From Arthrobacter globiformis (GTDB taxonomy: Bacteria; Actinomycetota; Actinomycetes; Actinomycetales; Micrococcaceae), in contig NZ_JAUSZX010000001.1 of NCBI RefSeq assembly GCF_030818015.1, positions 4,774,001-4,838,000 on the forward strand: DNA of 64,000 nt, written 5' to 3'. Made by a program: the position numbers and the translations under genes. This document shows, piece after piece, positions 28,122-35,576 of this stretch. How positions within the stretch are numbered: the stretch's first letter is position 1; each line of letters begins with the position of its first letter. A model generated the notes under the pieces. It made no database searches and was not told where the DNA came from. It saw nothing but the letters and a program-made list of their open reading frames with translations.

Positions 28122-29315
28122 TCAACCTTCAGCCTGCGGACCTTCACCCTTGGCAGCATCCACCCTTGGGCTGAGGCCCGGCACCCCGGCAGCCGCGACC
28201 AGCAGCGCGAGCAGCCCCAGTCCGAGCGGGAGCGAGGCGGCGGTGGCGACGGCTCCCACCAGGAGCGGGCCGCCGGCGTCGCCGAGTTCGCGTCCCAGTT
28301 CGGCCGAGCCCATGGTCCGCCCCATCCTGTCCTTCGGCGTGCTGTCCGCCAAATGCGCAAAGCCCAGCGGGGTGGCCGCGCCGACGCCGGCGCCAATGAC
28401 CGCCGCGGCGATAAAAATGCTGACCGGTCCCGGCGCTGCCGCCACGAGGGCTACACCGGCGGCGGTGAGCAGCAGGCCCGTGCGCATTCCGCCGGCGTCG
28501 CCGATCCGGTGCATGTCGCGCATCGCTCCGATCCGCGGCTGGACCAGCAGCGAGGCCACGGCCAGCACGCTGACGGCGGCGGTGCCGGCCACCGGCTCCA
28601 TGCCCTGCTGCACCGCAAGGGCCGGGAGGAAACCGATAGCCGCCCCCATGGCCGCCATCGATGCTGCCAGCACCAGGGTGGGCACCAGGAACCTCCGTTC
28701 AGCAACCTGCCGTGCCAGGTCCAGCACGGTGTACCGCTGGCGCGGGAGCGGCGCCAAGTGCGGCACGGCGAGAAGGACCCACACGGCGGTGGCCGCGGCA
28801 AGCACGGACAGCGCCCCGAACAGCAGCGCAAAGCCGCCGGCGGCAATCAGCCCGGCGCCGAGCAGCGGGCCGATCACATATCCAAGGCTCTTCCAGGACC
28901 CGTACCTGCCGAAGAAGGTACCGGCGTTCTTCCCAGCCGACAGCCGGGCCACCATCGCCGAGGACGCCGGGGAGAATGCCGAGGCGGCGGCCCCCTGGCC
29001 CAGGCGGGCAAGGCCCAGCAGCAGCGGATCGGCGGCCCACAGGCCGATCAGGGACAGAGCGGCGAAGCCGATGAGTCCGCCGACGACGACCGGTTTGGCG
29101 CCGATCCGGTCGCTCAACGCGCCAAAGACGGGCTTGAGGAACACCTCGGAGATGTCGTAGACGGCCAGCAGGATTCCCAGGTTCAGCAGGCTCAGGCCGA
29201 TGTTGCCGCTCTGCGCGCCCATGCCGGCGGCAACGCTGTGGGCGCCGAACGCGGTCACGAATCCGGCAGCGTAGAGGGGTGCCGCGGGTGTCCGGGCGCG
29301 CGTGGACAGAGTCAC
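28122..29315 (-). CDS. MFS transporter
   Basis: A 397-aa major facilitator with about 12 helices. It has the A-motif-like loop GALSDRIGAKP between helices 2 and 3 and an RIGAMRDMHRIGDAGG loop in the second half. The substrate cannot be told; the layout fits DHA1-type drug/metabolite exporters. The GTG start lies 30 nt after the trpF stop, so it may be co-transcribed with trpF. Near its 3' end two short direct repeats (CTTCAGCCTGCGG) fall in and after the last codons. Confidence 0.75.
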   Translation of the reverse strand: MTLSTRARTPAAPLYAAGFVTAFGAHSVAAGMGAQSGNIGLSLLNLGILLAVYDISEVFLKPVFGALSDRIGAKPVVVGGLIGFAALSLIGLWAADPLLLGLARLGQGAAASAFSPASSAMVARLSAGKNAGTFFGRYGSWKSLGYVIGPLLGAGLIAAGGFALLFGALSVLAAATAVWVLLAVPHLAPLPRQRYTVLDLARQVAERRFLVPTLVLAASMAAMGAAIGFLPALAVQQGMEPVAGTAAVSVLAVASLLVQPRIGAMRDMHRIGDAGGMRTGLLLTAAGVALVAAAPGPVSIFIAAAVIGAGVGAATPLGFAHLADSTPKDRMGRTMGSAELGRELGDAGGPLLVGAVATAASLPLGLGLLALLVAAAGVPGLSPRVDAAKGEGPQAEG

Positions 29316-29345
29316 GAGGCGGGGAAGGCAGTGGTCACGCGACGG

Positions 29346-29942
29346 TCAGCCTTTAGCTGACGTCACGAACGCCCTGATCTTGGCCAGGTCCTTCACTCCC
29401 CTGCTTTGTTCGACGCCGGAGGAGACGTCCACGCCCCATGCGCCGGCATCGCGGGCGGCCTGGGACACGTTGGCGGGGTCAAGGCCGCCGGCCAGGAGCC
29501 ATTGCCGTCCCTCCAGGCCTTTGGCGCGCACGGAACCGTAGTCCCAGGCCTCGCCGGAACCGGGAACCGCGGCGTCGATGAGCAGCAGTTCCTCTCCCCA
29601 GTTGGCAAACGCGTCTGGTGCGTCACCCATGGTGACGGCGCGGATGACCTTCATACCGGCGTCGTGCGCTGTTTTTACGTCGTCGGGTGTCCGCTCACCG
29701 TGGAGCTGGATCCAGCTCAGCCCGGCGGCGCGGGCGATGGCCACCGCGTCGGCGGCCGGTTCGGCGCGGAATACGCCGACGGCGGCCACACCATCGGGCA
29801 CGGCCTTCACGAGCTGGGTGACCTGCGCGGGCGACACCACGCGGGGGCTGGCCGTCAGGACAAAGCCGACGGCGTCCGCTCCGGCTTCCACGGCCTCCCG
29901 GACTGATTCAGGCGTGCTCAGGCCGCAGACTTTGACGAACAT
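29346..29942 (-). CDS. trpF: Phosphoribosylanthranilate isomerase
   Basis: Third enzyme of the tryptophan branch (PRA to CdRP), a TIM barrel of 198 aa, typical length. Motifs: VKVCGL at the start with the catalytic Cys, a GFVLTASPR segment, QLHGER, the catalytic Asp in LLIDAAVPGSG, LLAGGLDPANV and GVDVSSGVE with the phosphate-binding loop near the C-terminus. It is separate from other trp genes here and lies upstream of an MFS gene on the same strand. Confidence 0.93.
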   Translation of the reverse strand: MFVKVCGLSTPESVREAVEAGADAVGFVLTASPRVVSPAQVTQLVKAVPDGVAAVGVFRAEPAADAVAIARAAGLSWIQLHGERTPDDVKTAHDAGMKVIRAVTMGDAPDAFANWGEELLLIDAAVPGSGEAWDYGSVRAKGLEGRQWLLAGGLDPANVSQAARDAGAWGVDVSSGVEQSRGVKDLAKIRAFVTSAKG

Positions 29943-30047
29943 TCATCGGCTCCTTGTTGTTGATAGCGTCGCCCTCGACCGCAGCGATCCGTCGCCGACT
30001 TTACGCGGGGAGGGAGTGTGCGGGCAACGCGCGGATAGGCTGGGCTG

Positions 30048-30701
30048 ATGCAGATCATCCGCTTCGCCGACCTCAAACCCCAGCCCTGGCGCAACGGCGG
30101 CGGGGTCACCCGCGAACTGGCCAGCCATCGTGGCGACGCTTCTGCCGCGGCCGCTTCTTCTGGCGACGGGGCGTGGGACTGGCGGGTCAGCATCGCCGAC
30201 GTCACCAGTGCCGGGGAGTATTCCGCCTTTCCGGGGACGGAGCGGGTGCTGACCGTCGTCGAGGGCGAACTGCTGTTGCTGGCCGTGGACGGGACCGAGC
30301 ACCCGCTCGAAAAGTACCGGCCCTTCCGCTTTCCCGGCGGCGCGGCCTCCTCCTCGGCACTGCCCACCGGGGATATCCGCAACCTCAACGTCATGGCCCG
30401 GGAGGGCGCCTTCAAGGCGTACACCTCCATCGTGGAGCTGTCCAAGAAGCGGGCCCATCCCGTGTTCGAGGGCCAGTTGGGCATCCTGCTGCAGGGCCAG
30501 GCCACGGTCAGCCCGGGAAATACCGGCGGCCTGGGGAACGCCAGCAGCCTGGGGAGCGCCGAGTCCGGCAGCGGCGGGCAGGACAGCCCGCCCGTGGCAC
30601 TCGGCCGCTACGACGCAGTGGTGGGTTCGGACAGCCAAACGCCGGAAATCCTGGGTCGTGGGTTCCTGGCCGTGGTGTCCATCGATCCGGTGACGGACTA
30701 A
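30048..30701 (+). CDS. HutD family protein
   Basis: A 217-aa cupin-like protein starting MQIIRFADLKPQPWRNGGGVTREL, the signature opening of HutD/Ves proteins. Further on it has DWRVSIADV, a TVVEGELLLL strand and PFRFPGG. HutD is linked to histidine utilisation in pseudomonads, but no hut genes are near, so the role here is open. A Gly/Ser-rich insert (NTGGLGNASSLGSAESGSGG) interrupts the C-terminal part. TAGGCT lies 6 nt before the ATG with no ribosome site (leaderless type). Confidence 0.85.
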   Translation: MQIIRFADLKPQPWRNGGGVTRELASHRGDASAAAASSGDGAWDWRVSIADVTSAGEYSAFPGTERVLTVVEGELLLLAVDGTEHPLEKYRPFRFPGGAASSSALPTGDIRNLNVMAREGAFKAYTSIVELSKKRAHPVFEGQLGILLQGQATVSPGNTGGLGNASSLGSAESGSGGQDSPPVALGRYDAVVGSDSQTPEILGRGFLAVVSIDPVTD

Positions 30702-30744
30702 GCAGCTCTGGTCCCGGCCGGTGCCGGAACCTAGACTCGGTGCC

Positions 30745-31275
30745 ATGACCAAGTCCAAATTCAGTGATCTCCTGCTGCTCCAGATCGGCAACGAATTCGC
30801 GGCCTCGCAGCAGTACATTGCCGTGGCGGTCTGGTTCACCAACCAGGACCTGCCCCAGTTGGCCAGGTACTTCTACCGGCAGTCGGTGGAGGAACGCAAC
30901 CACGCCATGATGATGGTCCAGTACATGGTGGACCGTGGCGTCGCCGTCCCTATCCCTGGTGTGCCCGCCGTCCGCAACGACTTTGCTTCGGTAACGGACC
31001 CGCTCAGACTCGCGCTCCAGCAGGAGAAGGAAGTCACCCGCAGCATCGAAAGCCTGTTCCGCGCGGCTCGGGCCGAGGATGACGCGCTCGGCGAGCAGTT
31101 CATGCTCTGGTTCCTCAAGGAACAGGTGGAGGAGGTCGCCTCGATGACCACGCTTCTGAACATCGCCGAGCGGGCGGACAACTCCTTCGACATCGAGAAC
31201 TTCGTGGCCCGTGAAACCATCGGCGACGGCGGCCGCGACGCCGCGGCACCGGAAGCGGCCGGCGGCAAGCTCTGA
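30745..31275 (+). CDS. Ferritin (iron storage)
   Basis: A 176-aa four-helix-bundle ferritin of the non-heme bacterial type. Ferroxidase-site residues are visible: Glu in IGNEFAASQQY, the EERNHAMMM pair, and the E/Q positions in FLKEQVEEVASM. It oxidises Fe(II) and stores it in the 24-mer cavity. A short acidic/Ala tail follows. The ATG at 30745 stands 7 nt after TAGACT with no ribosome site, so a leaderless mRNA is likely. Confidence 0.9.
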   Translation: MTKSKFSDLLLLQIGNEFAASQQYIAVAVWFTNQDLPQLARYFYRQSVEERNHAMMMVQYMVDRGVAVPIPGVPAVRNDFASVTDPLRLALQQEKEVTRSIESLFRAARAEDDALGEQFMLWFLKEQVEEVASMTTLLNIAERADNSFDIENFVARETIGDGGRDAAAPEAAGGKL

Positions 31276-31433
31276 CCGGCACCCTTGACCGCAGCGCGCG
31301 CTGACGGCGACGCACGGTGACGGCGGCACCCTCTAGCCCGAGCGCCCGCTGGTGGTGAGATTTGGCACCAACGGTGGCCACCGCCGTCGGGCGATTGCTA
31401 GGGTAAAAGCCAAGGTCCCCTTCCCCCGGACCT

Positions 31434-31474
31434 CCGGACGACGGTTCAGTACCCGGTGCGCGACAAGACTGGCC
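31434..31474 (+). ncRNA. Guanidine-III riboswitch
   Basis: The block CCGGACGA (31434-31441), ACCCGGT (31451-31457) and GACAAGAC (31462-31469) matches the order and spacing of the conserved guanidine-III (ykkC-III) aptamer. CCGG and CCGG can form P1, and GG-UCAG with CUGGCC can form the pseudoknot (one bulge). It ends one nt before AAAGGA, the ribosome site of the SMR gene at 31487. Guanidine binding would therefore control access to that site, as in the known class. Confidence 0.85.
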
Positions 31475-31486
31475 AAAGGATCTGTC

Positions 31487-31810
31487 ATGTCGTGGTTCAT
31501 CCTCATTCTTTCCGGCGCCCTCGAGGCGGTGTGGGCGGCAGCGCTGCACCGGGCGTCCCGGTCTTCGGGACGGCGCCGGGCCGCCGCCGGGGTTCTCTTC
31601 CTCGTCGCGGTCGTGGCCAGCACGGCAGGCCTCGGCATCGCGATGCAGTCCATTCCCACCGGAACCGCCTACGCGGTGTGGGTCGGCGTGGGCGTGGTGC
31701 TGACGTCCGCCTACGCGATCGTGGCCAAAGTTGAACGGCCGACGGCCGCGCGGCTGCTGCTGCTCGCCGGCATCGCCGCATGCGTGGTTGGCCTGAAGGC
31801 GGTGGCGTGA
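31487..31810 (+). CDS. SMR-family exporter subunit 1 (guanidinium-type)
   Basis: A 107-aa protein with four helices. The conserved Glu of SMR pumps lies in helix 1 (SGALEAVWAAAL), followed by GTAYAVWVGVG in helix 3. The riboswitch directly upstream marks it as part of a guanidinium exporter rather than a general drug pump. The ATG at 31487 has AAAGGA 6 nt upstream. It overlaps the second SMR gene (TGATG), so the two are made together and probably form a heteromer. Confidence 0.85.
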   Translation: MSWFILILSGALEAVWAAALHRASRSSGRRRAAAGVLFLVAVVASTAGLGIAMQSIPTGTAYAVWVGVGVVLTSAYAIVAKVERPTAARLLLLAGIAACVVGLKAVA

Positions 31811-32181
31811 TGCTCGCGAAGCCTGCCACGGCCTGGATTATCCTGCTCGCCTCCGCCGTCCTGGAAGCTGTCTGGGCCACGGCACTGGGCCTGTCCGACG
31901 GCCTGACCCGGCCACTGCCTACAGTTGTTTTCCTGGTGACGGCCGCGCTCAGCATGCAGGGCCTGGGCATGGCGGTGAAGCACATGCCGCTCGGCACCGC
32001 CTACGCCGTCTGGGTGGGGATCGGCGCGGCCCTGACGGTCGGCTGGGCCATGGCCACCGGCGTCGAGCCCTTCAGCCTCCTCAAGGTGCTGTTCATCGCG
32101 GGCATTGTGGGATGCGCGGCCGGGCTCAAGATGCTGCCGGCGGCCCCTGCCCGGCGGCGCGGGGCTGGTCCCGCTCCCTAG
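31810..32181 (+). CDS. SMR-family exporter subunit 2 (guanidinium-type)
   Basis: A 123-aa four-helix SMR protein, paralogous to the upstream subunit: SAVLEAVWATALG with the membrane Glu and GTAYAVWVGIGA in helix 3. A short Pro/Ala/Arg tail follows helix 4. The two-gene arrangement under a guanidine-III riboswitch fits heteromeric guanidinium/H+ antiporters. Start by TGATG overlap at 31810; a GTG further left would lie inside the first gene. Confidence 0.85.
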   Translation: MLAKPATAWIILLASAVLEAVWATALGLSDGLTRPLPTVVFLVTAALSMQGLGMAVKHMPLGTAYAVWVGIGAALTVGWAMATGVEPFSLLKVLFIAGIVGCAAGLKMLPAAPARRRGAGPAP

Positions 32182-32209
32182 ACTGGGCTCATCCCTAGAC
32201 TGGGCTCAT
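32176..32209 (+). repeat. 17-bp tandem duplication carrying a promoter -10 and the start codon
   Basis: CCCTAGACTGGGCTCAT occurs twice in direct tandem (32176-32192 and 32193-32209). Each copy has TAGACT and, 6 nt later, ATG or its equivalent (AT|C in the first copy). The second copy supplies the ATG of the MBL gene. The first copy overlaps the end of the SMR gene. Confidence 0.75.
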
Positions 32210-32858
32210 GGACACGCTCATTCACTCACTTCGGGACATCACCATCCGCCGGATCTCGGTCAGCGAGATGGACAACAACGTGTATCTGCTGACGGCCAAG
32301 GGGTCCGGAGCGCAGCTGCTGATTGACGCCGCGGATGACCTGCCGGCCATCCAGGGCCTGCTCGCGGACGCCACCGCGGACACCTTCGGCGAGCCGAAGC
32401 TGGCACTCATCGCCACTACGCACCAGCACTGGGACCACGTGCGGGCACTGCCGGGCCTCGTCGCAGCCACGGGAGCCAAGACCGCTGCCGGCACCGACGA
32501 CGCTCCGGAACTGCCCGTGCCGGTGGACGTGCTGCTGGACCACTGCGACGTCGGCAACTTCGACGGGTTCGACGTCACGGCCGTCCACCTGCGCGGCCAC
32601 ACCCCCGGTTCGGTGGCGCTGGTCTATCAGGATCCGGAGGGACCGGCCCACATCTTCTCCGGTGACTCGCTGTTCCCCGGCGGCGTGGGCAACACCCAGA
32701 AGGACCCGGAGCGGTTCAACCAGCTGCTCACCGACGTCACCGAGCGGATCTTCGACGTCTACCCGGACGACACCGTGGTGCACCCGGGCCATGGCAAGCC
32801 CACCACGCTCGGCGCCGAGCGCCCGCACCTTGAGGAGTGGCGCGCCCGCGGCTGGTAA
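32208..32858 (+). CDS. MBL-fold metallo-hydrolase
   Basis: A 216-aa metallo-beta-lactamase-fold protein with the dinuclear metal motif THQHWDH (H-x-H-x-D-H), HLRGHTPGS, FSGDSLFPGG and VHPGHGKPTT, which is the glyoxalase II-like pattern. It probably hydrolyses a thioester or small ester; the substrate is unknown. A TAGACT box stands 6 nt before the ATG and no ribosome site is seen, so the mRNA is likely leaderless. Confidence 0.88.
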   Translation: MDTLIHSLRDITIRRISVSEMDNNVYLLTAKGSGAQLLIDAADDLPAIQGLLADATADTFGEPKLALIATTHQHWDHVRALPGLVAATGAKTAAGTDDAPELPVPVDVLLDHCDVGNFDGFDVTAVHLRGHTPGSVALVYQDPEGPAHIFSGDSLFPGGVGNTQKDPERFNQLLTDVTERIFDVYPDDTVVHPGHGKPTTLGAERPHLEEWRARGW

Positions 32859-32910
32859 AGCTTGCACTGCGCGTTCGGCCTGGCATTGCGCGTACTGATT
32901 TGCGCGCGCG

Positions 32911-32954
32911 AAAATGCCGGCCGCTACGGATATATCCGTAGCGGCCGGCATTTT
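32911..32954. terminator. Bidirectional terminator between MBL and helicase genes
   Basis: A perfect 44-nt palindrome (22-nt arms, ending AAAA on the left and TTTT on the right) lies between two converging genes. It works as an intrinsic terminator in either direction. Confidence 0.92.
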
Positions 32955-32992
32955 GTGTATCGCCAGCTACTTTACGTGGCGAAGGCGCGGTG

Positions 32993-34864
32993 TTAGCGGC
33001 CGCGGCGCTCGTTCGACGCCGGGGCCGTCGCGCGGCGCGGGGCCTTCCGGGCCGGACGGCCGTCACCGGAGCGGCCGCTGCCGCCCGAGGAGGAACCGCC
33101 CGAGTACGAGCCGCCGGACGTGCCGCCGCTGGTGGAAGACCAGACCGGAGCGTTGCCGCCGGCCTTGCTGCCGGCAGCTGCCCGCTGACCCGTGGCTGGA
33201 CGCCCGTTCCGCTGGCCGCCGGTGCTCGGGCGGCCGGTGCCGCCACGGGGAGCTTCGCTGCGCGTAAAGCGGGAATCGCCCCGGCCCTCCGCCGCACGCC
33301 CATCCGAACCGCGGCCAGCCGACGAGCGGCCACCAGCCGCAGGGACGTCGTTGCGGTGCGTGCTGGCGGCAGTGCCGCGGCCACGGGCGTTGCGGCGGGC
33401 TGCAGCTGCCGCAGTGGCGCGGTCCTCGTTCTGCTCAGCCACGCGCTCTACAGCGTCGCGGGCAGCGGCGCGGCCCTCGTAGGCCACGGCACGGCGTTCG
33501 GCGCGGGGCAGGTCCGTGCGGGGAGCCTCGGCGGAAACCCGCCCGCGGCCTCCGCGACCGCCCCGGCCACCGGCCGTGGGTGATGCCTGGCGGCGTGCGC
33601 GCTTGCGCTCGGCGTTGGCACCGGTGGACTTGCCGCCACCCTGCTGCGCCGCCTTCGCGGCGAGCAGTGCGGCGCGGGTGCGGGGATCGATCTTGTCAGC
33701 CATCTCGCCCACCAGTTCGGCAACGATCGGCGAGCCGGCGGTGACCCGCTCGAAAGTGACCTCGACGCCGGCAGCCTTCATGAGCTTCCTGACGTCCGTC
33801 TGCTGCTCCGGCAGGGTCAACGTGACCACGGTGCCGTCGGAGCCGGCACGGGCGGTACGGCCGGAGCGGTGCAGGTAAGCCTTGTGTTCGGTGGGCGGGT
33901 CGACGTGGATGACCAGTTCGACGTCGTCGACGTGGACGCCGCGGGCGGCGACGTCGGTGGCCACCAGGACGCGGACGTCACCGGAGGAGAACTCGGCGAG
34001 GTTGCGGTCACGGGCGTTCTGCGACAGGTTGCCGTGCAGGTCGACGGCCGGGATGCCGGCGTCGGTCAGGGTCTTGGCAAGCTTGCGGGCGTGGTGCTTG
34101 GTCCGCATGAAGAGCACGCGGCGGCCGGCACCCGAAGCGAGCTCGACAATCAGCTGCTTCTTGACGGTCTGGTCGTTGACCACCAGCACGTGGTGTTCCA
34201 TGGTGGTCACCGCGGCCTGCGGGTCATCCACGGAGTGGGTCAGCGGGTTGGACAGGTAGCGCTGGACGATCTTGTCCACGCCGTTGTCCAGGGTGGCGGA
34301 GAACAGCAGGCGCTGGCCTTGGCTGGGGGTCATGTCCATGAGCTTCTTGACCACGGGCAGGAAGCCGAGGTCGGCCATGTGGTCGGCCTCGTCGAGCACT
34401 GTGACCTCGACAGCTTCGAGGGTCAGGATGCGCTGGCGGATCAGGTCCTCCAGCCGGCCCGGGCAGGCGATGACGATGTCGACGCCGGCTCGCAGCGCCT
34501 TCTCCTGGCGCGCCTGGGAGATGCCGCCGTAGATCACTGTGGTGTTCAGGCCCATGGCCTTGGCCATCGGCTCGATGGTGGCGTTGATCTGGGTTGCCAG
34601 CTCGCGGGTCGGCGCAAGGACCAGGCCCATCGGGCGGCCCGGCTTGCGGAAGTGCTTGGCTTCCCGCTCAGCGAGTCGTGCTACAAGCGGGATTGCGAAG
34701 GCAATGGTCTTGCCGGAGCCGGTGCGGCCGCGGCCCAGGACGTCGCGTCCGGCCAGGGTGTCCGGGAGGGTCTTGACCTGGATGGGGAACGGTTCAACGA
34801 TTCCCTGGGCGGTCAGCGTTTCGGCGAGTGCCTTGGGCGTGCCGAGGGCAGCAAAAGTAGTCAT
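32993..34864 (-). CDS. DEAD-box RNA helicase
   Basis: A 623-aa ATP-dependent RNA helicase. Q-motif region at the N-terminus, motif I GRTGSGKT, PTRELA, motif II DEAD (VLDEADHMAD), SAT in LLFSATLD, ATDVAARGVHVDDV and HRSGRTARAG. The C-terminal ~230 residues are Arg/Gly/Ala-rich, typical of RNA-binding tails of cold-shock-type helicases (RhlE/CsdA-like). The leader, 35031-35072, encodes a short peptide over a terminator, so expression is probably attenuated. No strong ribosome site precedes the ATG at 34864. Confidence 0.92.
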   Translation of the reverse strand: MTTFAALGTPKALAETLTAQGIVEPFPIQVKTLPDTLAGRDVLGRGRTGSGKTIAFAIPLVARLAEREAKHFRKPGRPMGLVLAPTRELATQINATIEPMAKAMGLNTTVIYGGISQARQEKALRAGVDIVIACPGRLEDLIRQRILTLEAVEVTVLDEADHMADLGFLPVVKKLMDMTPSQGQRLLFSATLDNGVDKIVQRYLSNPLTHSVDDPQAAVTTMEHHVLVVNDQTVKKQLIVELASGAGRRVLFMRTKHHARKLAKTLTDAGIPAVDLHGNLSQNARDRNLAEFSSGDVRVLVATDVAARGVHVDDVELVIHVDPPTEHKAYLHRSGRTARAGSDGTVVTLTLPEQQTDVRKLMKAAGVEVTFERVTAGSPIVAELVGEMADKIDPRTRAALLAAKAAQQGGGKSTGANAERKRARRQASPTAGGRGGRGGRGRVSAEAPRTDLPRAERRAVAYEGRAAARDAVERVAEQNEDRATAAAAARRNARGRGTAASTHRNDVPAAGGRSSAGRGSDGRAAEGRGDSRFTRSEAPRGGTGRPSTGGQRNGRPATGQRAAAGSKAGGNAPVWSSTSGGTSGGSYSGGSSSGGSGRSGDGRPARKAPRRATAPASNERRGR

Positions 34865-35030
34865 ATGCGTTTATCAGGGTCTTTCAGGCGGTATCCAGCG
34901 GATATCGGCCCCCTACGCCGGTTGGCCCAGGGGGTCGCCGAAGAAAAGTCAGGTGGTCAACCGGGCTGCTGCCAGTGTTCAAACAGCGGCCGCCGGGACC
35001 AATAGCGTTCATCGACGCAGGATGTGCCTC

Positions 35031-35072
35031 TCACATGAAAAAAGCCCACCAGAAGCGGGCATCACTGCACAT
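35031..35072 (-). CDS. 13-aa leader peptide of the helicase transcript
   Basis: ATG at 35072 opens 13 codons, MCSDARFWWAFFM, with TGA at 35031-35033. TAGACT (35089-35084, minus strand) lies ~11 nt upstream, so the ATG is near the transcript start. Codons for ARFWWAFF coincide with the terminator hairpin and its U-run, the classic layout of ribosome-mediated attenuation. The aromatic-rich sequence and short length suggest that the act of translation matters, not the product. Confidence 0.65.
   Translation of the reverse strand: MCSDARFWWAFFM
35038..35060 (-). terminator. Intrinsic attenuator in helicase leader
   Basis: On the minus strand GCCCGC-TTCTG-GTGGGC (35060-35044) forms a hairpin of about 6-7 bp with one G-U, followed directly by TTTTTT (35043-35038). 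It lies about 175 nt upstream of the helicase ATG with no gene ending there, so its natural place is in the helicase 5' leader rather than behind another gene. Confidence 0.75.
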
Positions 35073-35083
35073 CAAGTTCCACC

Positions 35084-35089
35084 AGTCTA
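35084..35089 (-). promoter_or_regulatory. -10 box of helicase leader transcript
   Basis: TAGACT on the minus strand, same hexamer as at several leaderless genes in this window. It would start the transcript near 35077, only ~5 nt before the leader-peptide ATG. No convincing -35 box is seen. Confidence 0.5.
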
Positions 35090-35099
35090 GCATCAGCGC

Positions 35100-35570
35100 G
35101 CCCCGGGCCCTTTCCGGCGCCCTTTTTGCGCCCTTTCCTGGTCCTTTCCCGGTCCCTTCGCGGCCTCAGCCGGGGACGCCCGTCCGGGGCCCTCGCCCCT
35201 TCGCAGCGCCGCCCGAAAACGCGTGACGCAGCTCACGGACAACAATGGACGACATTTGAGGCTGGCATGCTGGACATATGTCGAAGACTATTGCGGCGTT
35301 GCGCACTCACTGCGAATTTCCTGCCGGCAGGCCTGATTCCCGGCTGGACTGCGGGAATGCGCATTTCCGGCCGCACCGATCCGCCCGGCGCGCAGGCCTC
35401 CCGCCTGCCCGCTGTCAGGCGGCGCGGGCGGCAGGCTCACACTTGCCGCGTTCCGCCGCTCATAGTCTTAACACCATCCCAATTGTTAGTTCCGTCACAT
35501 ATCCGGCGGACCGACGCGGCCGGCACGGCAACCTCCTGCATGTGCCGGCACCTGTGACAAGGAAGAAGAA
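35100..35570 (+). other. Intergenic stretch before the CycA-like permease
   Basis: This 470-bp stretch holds no gene I can support. A 99-codon frame starting at ATG 35278 has no conserved content and runs into the permease. An 8-bp inverted repeat, GCCGGCAC (35519-35526) and GTGCCGGC (35542-35549), lies about 28 bp upstream of the permease start and might be an operator or a leader hairpin. Confidence 0.4.
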
Positions 35571-35576
35571 GACTTG

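Noticed and set aside
31399..31420. CTAGGG upstream of the SMR genes as a guanidine-I (ykkC) riboswitch
   Set aside because: The rest of the guanidine-I aptamer is missing; the guanidine-III pattern directly before the start fits much better.
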